NCBI GenBank assembly: GCA_900320565.1
Contig: ONSR01000021.1
Coordinates: forward strand, 1-51,295
Direction of reading: 5' to 3'
From: an uncultured Prevotellaceae bacterium
GTDB taxonomy: Bacteria; Bacteroidota; Bacteroidia; Bacteroidales; Bacteroidaceae
DNA length: 51,295 bases
Part shown: one piece after another, positions 40,981 through 49,949 of the stretch
Layout: the number at the start of each line of letters is the position of its first letter
How positions within the stretch are numbered: position 1 is the first letter of the stretch
Position numbers and translations under genes: made by a program
Notes under the pieces: model-generated
Told to the model about the DNA's origin: nothing
Seen by the model: only the letters and a program-made list of their open reading frames with translations
Databases searched by the model: none

Positions 40981-42507
40981 TCAGTACGTGATGTAGTTTA
41001 AGCCCTTCGGATTGTTCACGAAGTCATAGTCGTCGTACAACTCTAACAGACACAAGCCTGCTCGACATACATTGGAGCCAGGCAGAGCCCAAAGTCCGTA
41101 GGTCAACTCCTTCGGTTCGCTCAAATCAAGGCGAATAGCAAAAGGCTCCATCATGGGCGGGACACTGAAGCGTTTTTCCATGCCCTGCACGCCAAATACG
41201 ACAGAGCAAGCACCTTTCTCGTCGTGGGCAAACGCGACGACCGAAATCAGATAGGTGCCAGGCTCAAGGAGTCGCTTTTGCCCCAACAGCAGCCCAGGCT
41301 TCGCTGGCTTGTCGCTCTGGTACTCCAGATAGATTTCGGAGTCTCCAAAGCCACGGCCTACATCGCTCTTGTGGACCAGACGGCAACAACTGGTGTCCTG
41401 TTCCGTCATCCAACCTTCTGGCAACGGTTCCTCATGGCCTTTCCACATGTCGGCAAATATACTCCATTTCGGAGGCTGCTGTACATTCTCCGCAATCTGC
41501 GCACTGTCCCTTAGTGCTACCAGCTCTTTAATATCTGTTTCAGTCTTAGCTTTTCGTATTAGGAAGAGGCGGAAGTCGTCAGCCTTCGCAAGGCAGTACC
41601 ATGGGAAATTGCGACTGGAACGAATCCCAATGCGTACCGAATCGTCCAGGACGACAAAGCGCAAAGCATTGTCCCACTTGCCTTGTTCTTCCGAAAAATA
41701 ATTCTTCACACGTTTTGAGAATGGCCCGGCATAGATTTCTACGTTGGTGCCAAAGCAGCCATCCATCTTGTCTTCTGCTTGTTCGTATTCGTAGCGCGCG
41801 GATTCTCTGTCTTTTGGCAGTTGCCAGGCCTTTGCCCGCAGCTCATACTCTCCGGCAGGCAAGCCATGCACGACCTGATAGACATCAAAGTCCTTCATGT
41901 AGTACGTCAGTGTGCTGTCTTCAGCCAACGTCACGCCTCCGTGCTCGAAGGTCCAGGCATCCAGCTTGTCTGGGTCAAAACCAGGATTGCTCAGCAAATG
42001 TGTCATATCCTTCGCACCACGAGGCAAACCCTCTTCCAGAGGAGCACGAAGGAAGAAGTGCCACAAAGCAAACCCGAGCACAACGGCAAGCAGGCACAGC
42101 ACCCCGGCCCTTATCGGAGTAATCAGAACTCTTCTAGTATTCCGATTACTCTGTCCTATCTCCTCCCCTTTAAGGGGAGGTCGGGTAGGGTCTTCTTCTT
42201 TAAAGGGAGACTTTTTCTCCTCCCCTTTAAGGGGAAGTCGGGTAGGGTCTTCTTCATCTGCCAAACCTCTTTCCTTGAGGAAATGTGCATAGTCCTCGCT
42301 GCCGACAAAGCGAGAAAGGATGTCGAGCGTGGAGCGTCGCGCATTCACCGATTCCCTGTAGCCCCATAGACGCATCAGCGTGTTGGCGCTCACCGTTTCG
42401 TGCGTCTTAGCCAGAATCTTCTCCGACAGATAGTCGAAGTCCGTACGCACCTTTGGCTTGAATTGCAATTGTCGCTCTACTTCCCTACATAATTCTTCGT
42501 GCTGCAT
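40981..42507 (-). CDS. Single-pass membrane protein, predicted N-terminal regulatory domain and beta-sandwich C-terminus
   Basis: 508 residues. The N-terminal ~80 residues (ELCREVERQLQF, FDYLSEKI, ANTLMRLWGYRE, STLDILSRFVG) match a domain found in many Bacteroidales proteins. It looks like a helical, possibly DNA- or partner-binding module; its function is not known to me. A linker (about 85-118) is encoded by a dispersed palindromic repeat. One membrane helix follows (about 132-153), then an extracytoplasmic part with carbohydrate-binding-like beta domains. I start at ATG 42507 because a consensus promoter lies at 42529-42559, inside the longer open frame that runs to 42573. It could sense an external ligand and signal inward (inference). 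Confidence 0.75.
   Translation of the reverse strand: MQHEELCREVERQLQFKPKVRTDFDYLSEKILAKTHETVSANTLMRLWGYRESVNARRSTLDILSRFVGSEDYAHFLKERGLADEEDPTRLPLKGEEKKSPFKEEDPTRPPLKGEEIGQSNRNTRRVLITPIRAGVLCLLAVVLGFALWHFFLRAPLEEGLPRGAKDMTHLLSNPGFDPDKLDAWTFEHGGVTLAEDSTLTYYMKDFDVYQVVHGLPAGEYELRAKAWQLPKDRESARYEYEQAEDKMDGCFGTNVEIYAGPFSKRVKNYFSEEQGKWDNALRFVVLDDSVRIGIRSSRNFPWYCLAKADDFRLFLIRKAKTETDIKELVALRDSAQIAENVQQPPKWSIFADMWKGHEEPLPEGWMTEQDTSCCRLVHKSDVGRGFGDSEIYLEYQSDKPAKPGLLLGQKRLLEPGTYLISVVAFAHDEKGACSVVFGVQGMEKRFSVPPMMEPFAIRLDLSEPKELTYGLWALPGSNVCRAGLCLLELYDDYDFVNNPKGLNYITY
42161..42254. repeat. Palindromic dispersed repeat within a coding linker (2 copies)
   Basis: CTCCCCTTTAAGGGGAG-type palindromes followed by TCGGGTAGGGTCTTCTT at 42161-42197 and 42218-42254, 57 bp (19 codons) apart, so the frame is kept. 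They encode EEDPTRLPLKGEE and EEDPTRPPLKGEE. Confidence 0.85.
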
Positions 42508-42528
42508 GTCGATAATGGTTTTACGCTG

Positions 42529-42559
42529 CAAAGTTACAAAGAATGACACAACTTTGCAA
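42529..42559 (-). promoter_or_regulatory. Promoter of the 508-residue membrane protein gene
   Basis: TTG 42559-42557, 20-bp spacer, TAACTTTG 42536-42529 on the minus strand. Leader about 18 bases to ATG 42507. It rules against the ATG at 42573. Confidence 0.7.
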
Positions 42560-42601
42560 CATCTTTGGCACACAAAAGCCCATCAAATAGCCCCTTCCAA
42601 T

Positions 42602-42634
42602 CAAATGGCACGCAAATGGCACATTTATGGCACA
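42602..42634. repeat. 11-bp tandem repeat (3 copies)
   Basis: CAAATGGCACG, CAAATGGCACA, TTTATGGCACA, exact 11-bp period, in the divergent intergenic region. TATATTTG at 42656-42663 may be a -7 box for the gene to the right; its -33 is poor. I see nothing else in 42664-42793. Confidence 0.8.
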
Positions 42635-42793
42635 CCGCACATTATTATATATGCATATATTTGCGGTCGAAATATATAATTATTAAAAATAATACGCAAA
42701 CAACAAAACTGAAAACAAATACAATTGTACAACCTTCACATCATGTAGAAAGATGCTGAAAGGCAAATATTATCTAAGTGATTGAACGGACGA

Positions 42794-43414
42794 ATGAATA
42801 AAAGTATTAATATAAACTATAACAATGACATGAAAGCAAGAGTAATTAACGTTTCAAAGAAAACAAATCAAAAGTATACCAAGAAAATAGTATGCAAAAA
42901 GAGTGTGACGATTCTTGTAAGTGTCCTTCCTGGGAATCTTCGAATCGGGGATACATTTAAGTCGGTCAGCGAAATGGCAAAAACTTTTGGTGCAAAAGTT
43001 CTGCCGCGACACGGCTTCGGATACATTGGCAAGACAGCATCGAATGCGGATGTTGCCGTATGGACTGTCAATATGGGTAAAAATCCTTACTGGAAGAACA
43101 AACTTCTTGACCACGGGAACACCCTTACTGAAAGGAAAATAAAGGGAGAGTCAAGAGCTGAGTTCCTGAATCGCGTCCGCAAAGACCTTGATTACGACGC
43201 CGATCAGCTTCGCCTGACATTTGCCAAAGACCAGAAAGGATTGCATTTCATTGGCGTTTTCCGACTGTCAGGTTTCGATGTTGACAACCAAACGACCACC
43301 TACAAGAGAGTGATTAACAAGCTCCTTCCTGTTTATTACAAGAGAATGACAAAGACTCAAACGATAACCATCGAAGAGAGCGTAGAGGCCACAGAAGGCA
43401 TGGTATTAGTCTAA
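42794..43414 (+). CDS. Uncharacterised protein upstream of the cohesin/dockerin cluster
   Basis: About 206 residues, basic, not recognised. No signal peptide or membrane segment. The first ~35 residues are Lys/Asn-rich. A conserved-looking middle (LRIGDTFKSVSEMAKTFG, HGFGYIGKTASNADVAVW) precedes a beta-rich segment (LRLTFAKDQKGLHFIGVFRLSGF, TTTYKRV). The latter resembles the small beta domains that close several nuclease-associated proteins, but the similarity is too weak for a call. Starts at ATG 42794, ATG 42830 or TTG 42782 are all possible; none has a clear ribosome site. The subtilase starts 27 bp downstream, so they may share a transcript. Confidence 0.6.
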   Translation: MNKSININYNNDMKARVINVSKKTNQKYTKKIVCKKSVTILVSVLPGNLRIGDTFKSVSEMAKTFGAKVLPRHGFGYIGKTASNADVAVWTVNMGKNPYWKNKLLDHGNTLTERKIKGESRAEFLNRVRKDLDYDADQLRLTFAKDQKGLHFIGVFRLSGFDVDNQTTTYKRVINKLLPVYYKRMTKTQTITIEESVEATEGMVLV

Positions 43415-43441
43415 ATATTAAACAAAAAAACATAAATAATA

Positions 43442-46400
43442 ATGAAACACAATTTCTCTATCTTGGGCCTTTTGCTGTTGCTGGGAGCAATGGCGATGCC
43501 GGCATTCTCGCAAGTTTCGAACGACAACGAGGATGAAGTGAACAAAGTGGACCAGCGCCTTGGGCAAGACTTTGTGCCTGGACAAGTTCTGGTCAAGATG
43601 AAAGACAGCTCGCCTGCTAATGTGCGACGCGTAAAAGGCAAATTCAAAAGCGCTGGCATCAGCCAGCTCGATGCTGTGCTTCAGGAGTTTGGCGTGGAGG
43701 GAATGGAGCAATTGCTTCCACATGAGAAGCCTGGACGCACGTTGCGTAAGGCTAAAGCATTCAATGGCAACATCATTCAGGAACGCGACCTGTCGCAACT
43801 CTACCTCTTGCAGATGAAGGAGGAGAAGCAGATGGAGACACAGCAACTCGTCGAACGCCTTGCCGAATTGCCCGAGGTGGAGTTTGCCGAGCCCAACTAC
43901 AAGGCATACATCATGGCAGATGTCGATGACTATGCTGCCGAGCCTCTCTACAACCAACAATGGGGACTTCCAGCCATCAATCTGCCTCAACTTTGGGGCG
44001 CAGAGAAGATTTCGCAGAAGCGTCCTGTCATTGCCATTCTGGACACAGGTATCGACATTTCTCATCCCGACCTCGCTGCAAACATCTGGACCAACACGGC
44101 TGAGGCTGAGGGCGAAGAAGGTTACGACAACGATAACAACGGCTTCAAGAATGATGTTCATGGCTGGGACTTTATCAACCAGACAGGCAACATTCGCGAC
44201 TTCAACGGTCACGGCACCCATTGTGCAGGCATTGCAGCTGCTGTTGGCAACAACGGTGTGGGCATCACGGGTGCCAACCCCGATGCCCTCATCATGCCCA
44301 TCACCATCATGCAGAGCGATGGCACGGGCGACCTTGCCACCATCATCCGTGGCATTGACTATGCCATAGCTATGGGAGCTGACGTTCTGAGCATGAGTAT
44401 TGGTACCTATGCCACTTCTGCTGCATTCGAGCAGGCATTGGGAAGAGCTTACCAGAATGCCATCCTCGTGGCTGCTGCTGGCAATGATGGCCGTTGCTTG
44501 ACTCATCGTCATCCAGGACGACCAGCACCCTTGCCTATGTTCCCCGCCGCTTACAACTTTGTCTTGGGCGTGCAGGCATCAACATCATCCGGAGCAATGG
44601 CAAGTTTCTCTAACTTTGACGACGATGGGGCTTTCTTCTCAGCATACGATGAAGATAAACTCTACAACTATGAGTTGCGTGCTCCAGGTGCAGGCATCCT
44701 CAGCACCTGGCCAGGCGGCAATTACAAACAGCTAAACGGCACATCAATGGCCTGTCCGTTGGCGGCTGGTGCATTGTCACGATTGATTCAATGCAAGGAA
44801 ATTGACAGCAAAGAAGAACTGTTCGGAGACCTCATTCACTCCACAATGCCAACTGGCGACCTTGACATCTATGCAGCCTACCAGATGAGTGATGCTAATC
44901 GTCAACCTACGCTTTCTTTTGTCACTTATACTATTGATGACAGCGAAGGAGATGGCGACGGATTGATAGATGCAGGAGAAATCATAGCTATCTATCCTAC
45001 ACTGCGCAACGATTGGGGTATTGCATCCAATATCCAAATAAGTGTAGAACTGGACGCACTGGAAGACCCAAATATCGTAGAATTTTTGGATGCTGATGTT
45101 GCTTTTGGTAATACATTAAGTGGATATGCCAAGAACACTGCAAGCACACCTCTCCGAATTAAAATTAGCGAGACATGCGCAGACAACCGTCATATTAAAC
45201 TCCTACTCAAAGCAATATGGGACAATAACACCTCAGGCATGCAACAGTCCATTGTCATTGTCGCAAATAATATGGTTAAGATAGGAGGTATGATAAGTGA
45301 AAATACCACTTTGACTGCCGACCATGTTTATTATGTAGATAATGACTTAGCCATTATGGAAGGTGCAACACTTACTATCGAACCTGGTACACGTTTGGAA
45401 TTTGCTGCTAACAAATCTCTTTCCTCATTTGGAAAACTTGTAGCAAAAGGAACACCCAAAAATCCGATTGTGTTTGCTAAACATATAGGACAAAACGGAT
45501 GGGGATTTATAAAAAGTCACAAACCGACAGGGGTATTAAAAAGCGGTACGGGTATATATACCAATAATGATATGACTCTATTTACTTTTTTAAGAACAGA
45601 TGATACGCCTAAAGCTTATAATTATAATTATGTTGTTAGTGCATATTATAATCCGTCCGAAGAAGAGAATCCGGGCAAGACATTTTGGTTAAGAGACTAT
45701 ATGAGTGGATTTAGGGATGAAAATAATACATATAGTCTAAACATACCTTCCCAGAGTTTAGAAAATCCTAATTTTTTGACCCCATTTGTTCAGAACGCAT
45801 TGGAAGATCTCAACAACTACATCAGCCAATGGCCTTCAGAACGAGATGATTTACATACTCAAGTATTTAACTGTGTATTGCGGACAGATTTTGGTTGGAC
45901 TAGTTATGCCTATCCGCGTGATAGCATTTCATATTGCAAGATAGAAGGATGCGGTAACTTTTCTGATCCGCCTTTTATGTATGATTGTATATTGGAGCCC
46001 AATCCTGGCGTAAATATTAATCTTGAAGAATTAGCGGGAGAACGTAATGTTATACAAAATGTTGTTTGGAATGGAGGAAGTAATGGAGCTGGCTCGAATA
46101 ATGCCACACAAGGACTAAAATTTACTAATATAATTAATAATGACTGGAGTGGTCGTATCGGTGATTTGCCAGACTACAGTATGATGTATAATAATAACTA
46201 TTTTAATAGTAAAACAACATGGGGGAAAACACCGTTTATGTTAAGGACAATGAATAAAGTTCCTTCTGTTTCCCATGCAGAGCACCCTTCTTATTTAGGC
46301 ACGGCACGTGAAGATTTAGTGCGTCCGTATTTATATGAGTTTGGCAACATAGGCAATGAGAGCTATATCACCTATGCAACTATTGATTTAAGTAACATGC

Positions 46401-47791
46401 CTTCTGAACCTATCCATGAGGCCCACGGCATCGTTTGGAAAGTAGTCGTCAACGGCTATGATGCACAGGATGAGTTTGAGCAACTGCCACCACTCGGTGT
46501 AGGACGCCATAAGTTCGAGGTCTATTTCAATCGTCCGATGAACAAGGAAGTGGCTCCGCAGATTTCCTTTGGCGTACGAGAGCCTTACACACAAAACGCT
46601 GTTGCTGAAGATGGCAGTTGGAACGAGGAAGGAACCATCTACACCGCATACAAGACTATCACTGGCAAAACCAAGAGTGACGGTTTGAACCGTATCTACG
46701 TCTATGGCGCTGAGGATGATGAGTTCTTCGAGATACCCTACGAGAATACCCGCTTCAACATCAACATTCAGGCTGCAGGCTCCATGGCTACAGGCTTTAT
46801 GGCAGAAGCAGGACTAGGTCGTGTGAACCTGACCTGGAACAATGACGAGAACAACTTCGACGACGCCATGGGATTCAATGTCTATCGCTACAATTATGTG
46901 GAGAAAGACTCGCTCGACCGTTATGGACGTCCGACTGGAGTGAAGATTATCGTTCCAGACACTATCCGTATTAATCAGGATATTGTCGATGTTGAGGCCA
47001 CTTCGTTCATTGACTATGATGTGAAGCCAGGCGAGACCTACTACTATTATTATAAGGTACTCTCTACGGACCTCCAGGAGTACGACATTTCGAACGTAGT
47101 GGCAGCTACACCACAGACAGGCGAATTGGGCGATGCCAACGGTTCTGGCGATGTGGATGTGGCAGACGTCATCACAACCGTCAACTACGCTGCAGGCCAG
47201 CAACCCAAGCCCTTCATCTTTGAGGCTGCCGACATGAACACAGACCTCAGCATCGACATCCTCGACGTCATCGGTATCATCAAGAAGATCATGAACCCAA
47301 GTGCCGGCACACAGGCATTTGAAGAAGCCACTGCAACCTATACCATCGAGAATGGTACGCTCTATGTGGAGAGTCCCGTCGCTCTGGCTGGCGTGCAAGT
47401 ACAGCTGGCATTAGATGGAAGAGGGAATAAGGAAGATGTCAGAGTAGCAGAAGACCTTAACGGATTTGAGCACACATCTGCCTGGCTCAGCGACAACGAC
47501 TACCTTTTCCTCGCTTACAACATGAACGGAAAGACGCTGCCCGCAGGCAAGCACGCTCTGCTCCACATTGGCAATGGCCTGATTGCCCAGATGCGTCTGG
47601 CCGACAATGCCGGTCACAATGTAGAGGCTATTGGCGACGATGCGACCAGGATAAACCGCATGGCAGGCGATGTGATGACCGTTCCCGGCATCTACGATTT
47701 GCAAGGTCGTAAGATTACAGGCAACAGCCAGTGGCAGGGCCAGTTGCCAAAGGGTGTGTACATCATCAATGGCAAAAAGGTGGTACGATGA
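43442..47791 (+). CDS. Secreted subtilisin-like protease (S8) with dockerin and sorting-type tail
   Basis: 1449-residue exported serine protease. Signal peptide about 1-23, propeptide about 25-160, S8 domain about 165-480 with D201 (ILDTGID), H257 (GHGTH), N348 (AAGNDG) and S435 (NGTSMACP). An accessory beta domain (DGDGLIDAGE, about 500) and a beta-helix-like segment (LTIEPGTRLEFA) follow, then ~350 residues not recognised, an FN3-like domain (VNLTWNN...FNVYRYN), a dockerin (about 1228-1285: GDANGSGDVDVAD, AADMNTDLSIDILD) and a C-terminal tail (IYDLQGRK...GVYIINGKKVVR) of the sort seen on Prevotella type-IX-like substrates. The DNA of the middle (about 45060-46400) is much more AT-rich than the ends, so part of the protein may have been exchanged. 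Confidence 0.9.
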   Translation: MKHNFSILGLLLLLGAMAMPAFSQVSNDNEDEVNKVDQRLGQDFVPGQVLVKMKDSSPANVRRVKGKFKSAGISQLDAVLQEFGVEGMEQLLPHEKPGRTLRKAKAFNGNIIQERDLSQLYLLQMKEEKQMETQQLVERLAELPEVEFAEPNYKAYIMADVDDYAAEPLYNQQWGLPAINLPQLWGAEKISQKRPVIAILDTGIDISHPDLAANIWTNTAEAEGEEGYDNDNNGFKNDVHGWDFINQTGNIRDFNGHGTHCAGIAAAVGNNGVGITGANPDALIMPITIMQSDGTGDLATIIRGIDYAIAMGADVLSMSIGTYATSAAFEQALGRAYQNAILVAAAGNDGRCLTHRHPGRPAPLPMFPAAYNFVLGVQASTSSGAMASFSNFDDDGAFFSAYDEDKLYNYELRAPGAGILSTWPGGNYKQLNGTSMACPLAAGALSRLIQCKEIDSKEELFGDLIHSTMPTGDLDIYAAYQMSDANRQPTLSFVTYTIDDSEGDGDGLIDAGEIIAIYPTLRNDWGIASNIQISVELDALEDPNIVEFLDADVAFGNTLSGYAKNTASTPLRIKISETCADNRHIKLLLKAIWDNNTSGMQQSIVIVANNMVKIGGMISENTTLTADHVYYVDNDLAIMEGATLTIEPGTRLEFAANKSLSSFGKLVAKGTPKNPIVFAKHIGQNGWGFIKSHKPTGVLKSGTGIYTNNDMTLFTFLRTDDTPKAYNYNYVVSAYYNPSEEENPGKTFWLRDYMSGFRDENNTYSLNIPSQSLENPNFLTPFVQNALEDLNNYISQWPSERDDLHTQVFNCVLRTDFGWTSYAYPRDSISYCKIEGCGNFSDPPFMYDCILEPNPGVNINLEELAGERNVIQNVVWNGGSNGAGSNNATQGLKFTNIINNDWSGRIGDLPDYSMMYNNNYFNSKTTWGKTPFMLRTMNKVPSVSHAEHPSYLGTAREDLVRPYLYEFGNIGNESYITYATIDLSNMPSEPIHEAHGIVWKVVVNGYDAQDEFEQLPPLGVGRHKFEVYFNRPMNKEVAPQISFGVREPYTQNAVAEDGSWNEEGTIYTAYKTITGKTKSDGLNRIYVYGAEDDEFFEIPYENTRFNINIQAAGSMATGFMAEAGLGRVNLTWNNDENNFDDAMGFNVYRYNYVEKDSLDRYGRPTGVKIIVPDTIRINQDIVDVEATSFIDYDVKPGETYYYYYKVLSTDLQEYDISNVVAATPQTGELGDANGSGDVDVADVITTVNYAAGQQPKPFIFEAADMNTDLSIDILDVIGIIKKIMNPSAGTQAFEEATATYTIENGTLYVESPVALAGVQVQLALDGRGNKEDVRVAEDLNGFEHTSAWLSDNDYLFLAYNMNGKTLPAGKHALLHIGNGLIAQMRLADNAGHNVEAIGDDATRINRMAGDVMTVPGIYDLQGRKITGNSQWQGQLPKGVYIINGKKVVR

Positions 47792-47793
47792 GA

Positions 47794-47828
47794 GTTCGTA
47801 GTTCATAGTTCATAGTTTATAGTTCATA
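47794..47828. repeat. Heptamer repeat GTTCATA x5
   Basis: GTTCGTA, GTTCATA, GTTCATA, GTTTATA, GTTCATA in the 46-bp gap between the protease stop and the next start. Same heptamer as at 16456-16483. Confidence 0.9.
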
Positions 47829-47837
47829 GACGAAGAA

Positions 47838-49907
47838 ATGAAAAATGAAATGCTTTCCATATTGTCAGTCCTGCTTCTGTGCTTTGGCATGGGAGCACGG
47901 GCTGGCAATATCGTGACAATAGGCACGGCAAGCGGGGCGTCTGGCGACGAAGTGACTGTCAGTGTCAGCCTTGCCAATACAGATGCCGTATCGTCGTTGC
48001 AGCTGAGCATCACCATGAATGAGCAGTTGTCGTTTGTCGATGGCTCGGCAGTGCTCGGCAGTCGATGCACAGACCATAGTGTAACGGCTGGTGTGAAGGA
48101 CGGTGCTCTGAACATCATGGTCTATTCGATGGGCCTTGCTGCCATCAGTGGCAATGAAGGCGAAGTGATGTCGTTCCGTCTGAAGCTGGGCAACCAGCCA
48201 ACGACGGTTGCACTCACTGCCTCGAAACTCATCCTGACCGATACTGATGGCAACACTGTCTCTGGAAGCACACAAAACGGAAGCGTTAGCATTCGCTGTG
48301 CCAAGGCGCAGTACAGTTCGATGACTGTTGACTTTGGCAGTGTTCCCATTCGCAGCACATACACACGAAACGTGACTGTAACGAATGTAGGAAACGAGCC
48401 TCTGGAGGTCACAGGTCTGCAGTTCAGTAAGTATCCGACGGACTTCTCTTCGACAACATCGTTCCCCTTTACCGTCAATGCAGGCAGCAGCGCCAGCATC
48501 AACATCACGTACGCTCCGCAGGAACGTGGTACAATTAATGAGACGGTGAAAGTGGTGTGCAACAGCATCTCCAAACTGAACAACATCTCCCTGAAGGCTC
48601 AGCCCTTTGCTGTGAATGAACTGCATGTGCAACCCACATCGGGCATTGCAGACGAGGTGGTAACGGTTAGCATGACGATGAACAACATGGATGCCATCAG
48701 TGGCTTCCAGTTTGAATTCACATTACCAGCGGCATTGACTTACATAGAGAACAGCTTCCAGTTGTCCGACCGCAAGCAAGGGCATTCTGTCGTGCAGACG
48801 CTGAAAGATGGAGTCTTACGCATCATAGGCTATTCATCGAGCGACACACCCTTCACAGGAAATGATGGTGAATTGGCAGCCATGCAGTTCCGCCTGAGCG
48901 GTCGCAACAGCGTGACTCTGAAGGCCAGCAAGGTAATCCTAACTGCAACCATCAACGGCCAGACGGAAAATGTGTGCTCGGCCGATTATGGTGCAACCGT
49001 CACCATCAGAAGCCCACGCCTCAGTGCAAACAGCACACTGAACATGGGGGCTACGCCCGTTACGCAGGATGCGGCAAGCAGCTTCGTAGTCCGCAACTAT
49101 GGCAATGCCCCATTGACCATCAACCGAGTAACGTTCAACAAAGAGGAATTATACGTCAAGCAGGAATTGCCACTGACCATTGCTGCCAATGGGAATGTTA
49201 CGCTCAACGTCGTCAATCCAGGCATAGAAGAAGGCGACTTCAGTGCCCTTATGCAAATCTACTCGAACGACCCGGAGCAACGGCTATGGAACGTCAATAT
49301 CACTGGCAATCGCTTTGCGCCGAACTATCTGTCGTTCACTGCTCCTGACATCTACACAGACGAAGACCTGGCAGTGAATGTCTCCATGAGTAACTACGAT
49401 GCAATCAATGGCCTGCAGTTCGACGTGGAATATCCCTCAACTTACTATGAGCCTACAGACGAACTTGTCACCACAGCCCGCTCTGCAGGACTGAGCGTAT
49501 CGCAACGCAGCATAAGTGCCAATACTGTCCGCTATTTCTTCTACTCGCTCTCCGATGCAGAGATTTCTGCAGGCGATGGAAACGTACTGACATTCAAACT
49601 ACAGGCAAAAGGCGATACGCCAGCAGGAAGCTATACACTCCGCATCACTAATGTCAAGTTGGGAACAGCTGACATGGTGAACAAGTATGCAGGAACAAAC
49701 ATCACGAGCAGTTTCAGTGTGAACAACTACGCCCTTGGAGATGTTAATCGAGATGGCAATGTTGACAGTGGAGACGTGATGGCCATCTATTCATCAATGG
49801 CCGGAAATAGCAATCCTGAGACACAGTCAAGATCAGACGTAAACAGTGATGGCCAGGTGGATAGCGGTGACATCATGGCCATATACAGCATCATGGCAGG
49901 TAACTAA
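47838..49907 (+). CDS. Triple cohesin-like protein with C-terminal dockerin (adaptor scaffoldin candidate)
   Basis: 689-residue exported protein, signal peptide about 1-22. Three cohesin-like modules (about 25-153, 258-391, 492-630) share N-x-DA(I/V)xx(L/F)Q and a later GNxGE or AGDGN...F(R/K)L motif. Between them lie two ASH/immunoglobulin-like domains (about 156-255 and 393-490: MTVDFGSVPI, STLNMGATPV). The last ~57 residues (633-688) are a dockerin with two calcium loops DVNRDGNVDSGD and DVNSDGQVDSGD, each followed by a MAIYSxMAGN helix. The layout is that of an adaptor scaffoldin: it can receive dockerins and itself dock onto a cohesin. No enzyme domain. Partners could be the protease upstream and the single-cohesin protein downstream (24-42 bp away). 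Confidence 0.85.
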   Translation: MKNEMLSILSVLLLCFGMGARAGNIVTIGTASGASGDEVTVSVSLANTDAVSSLQLSITMNEQLSFVDGSAVLGSRCTDHSVTAGVKDGALNIMVYSMGLAAISGNEGEVMSFRLKLGNQPTTVALTASKLILTDTDGNTVSGSTQNGSVSIRCAKAQYSSMTVDFGSVPIRSTYTRNVTVTNVGNEPLEVTGLQFSKYPTDFSSTTSFPFTVNAGSSASINITYAPQERGTINETVKVVCNSISKLNNISLKAQPFAVNELHVQPTSGIADEVVTVSMTMNNMDAISGFQFEFTLPAALTYIENSFQLSDRKQGHSVVQTLKDGVLRIIGYSSSDTPFTGNDGELAAMQFRLSGRNSVTLKASKVILTATINGQTENVCSADYGATVTIRSPRLSANSTLNMGATPVTQDAASSFVVRNYGNAPLTINRVTFNKEELYVKQELPLTIAANGNVTLNVVNPGIEEGDFSALMQIYSNDPEQRLWNVNITGNRFAPNYLSFTAPDIYTDEDLAVNVSMSNYDAINGLQFDVEYPSTYYEPTDELVTTARSAGLSVSQRSISANTVRYFFYSLSDAEISAGDGNVLTFKLQAKGDTPAGSYTLRITNVKLGTADMVNKYAGTNITSSFSVNNYALGDVNRDGNVDSGDVMAIYSSMAGNSNPETQSRSDVNSDGQVDSGDIMAIYSIMAGN

Positions 49908-49949
49908 CTGACATAAAACAATTAATCGCATTTGAAACTATTAATAAAT

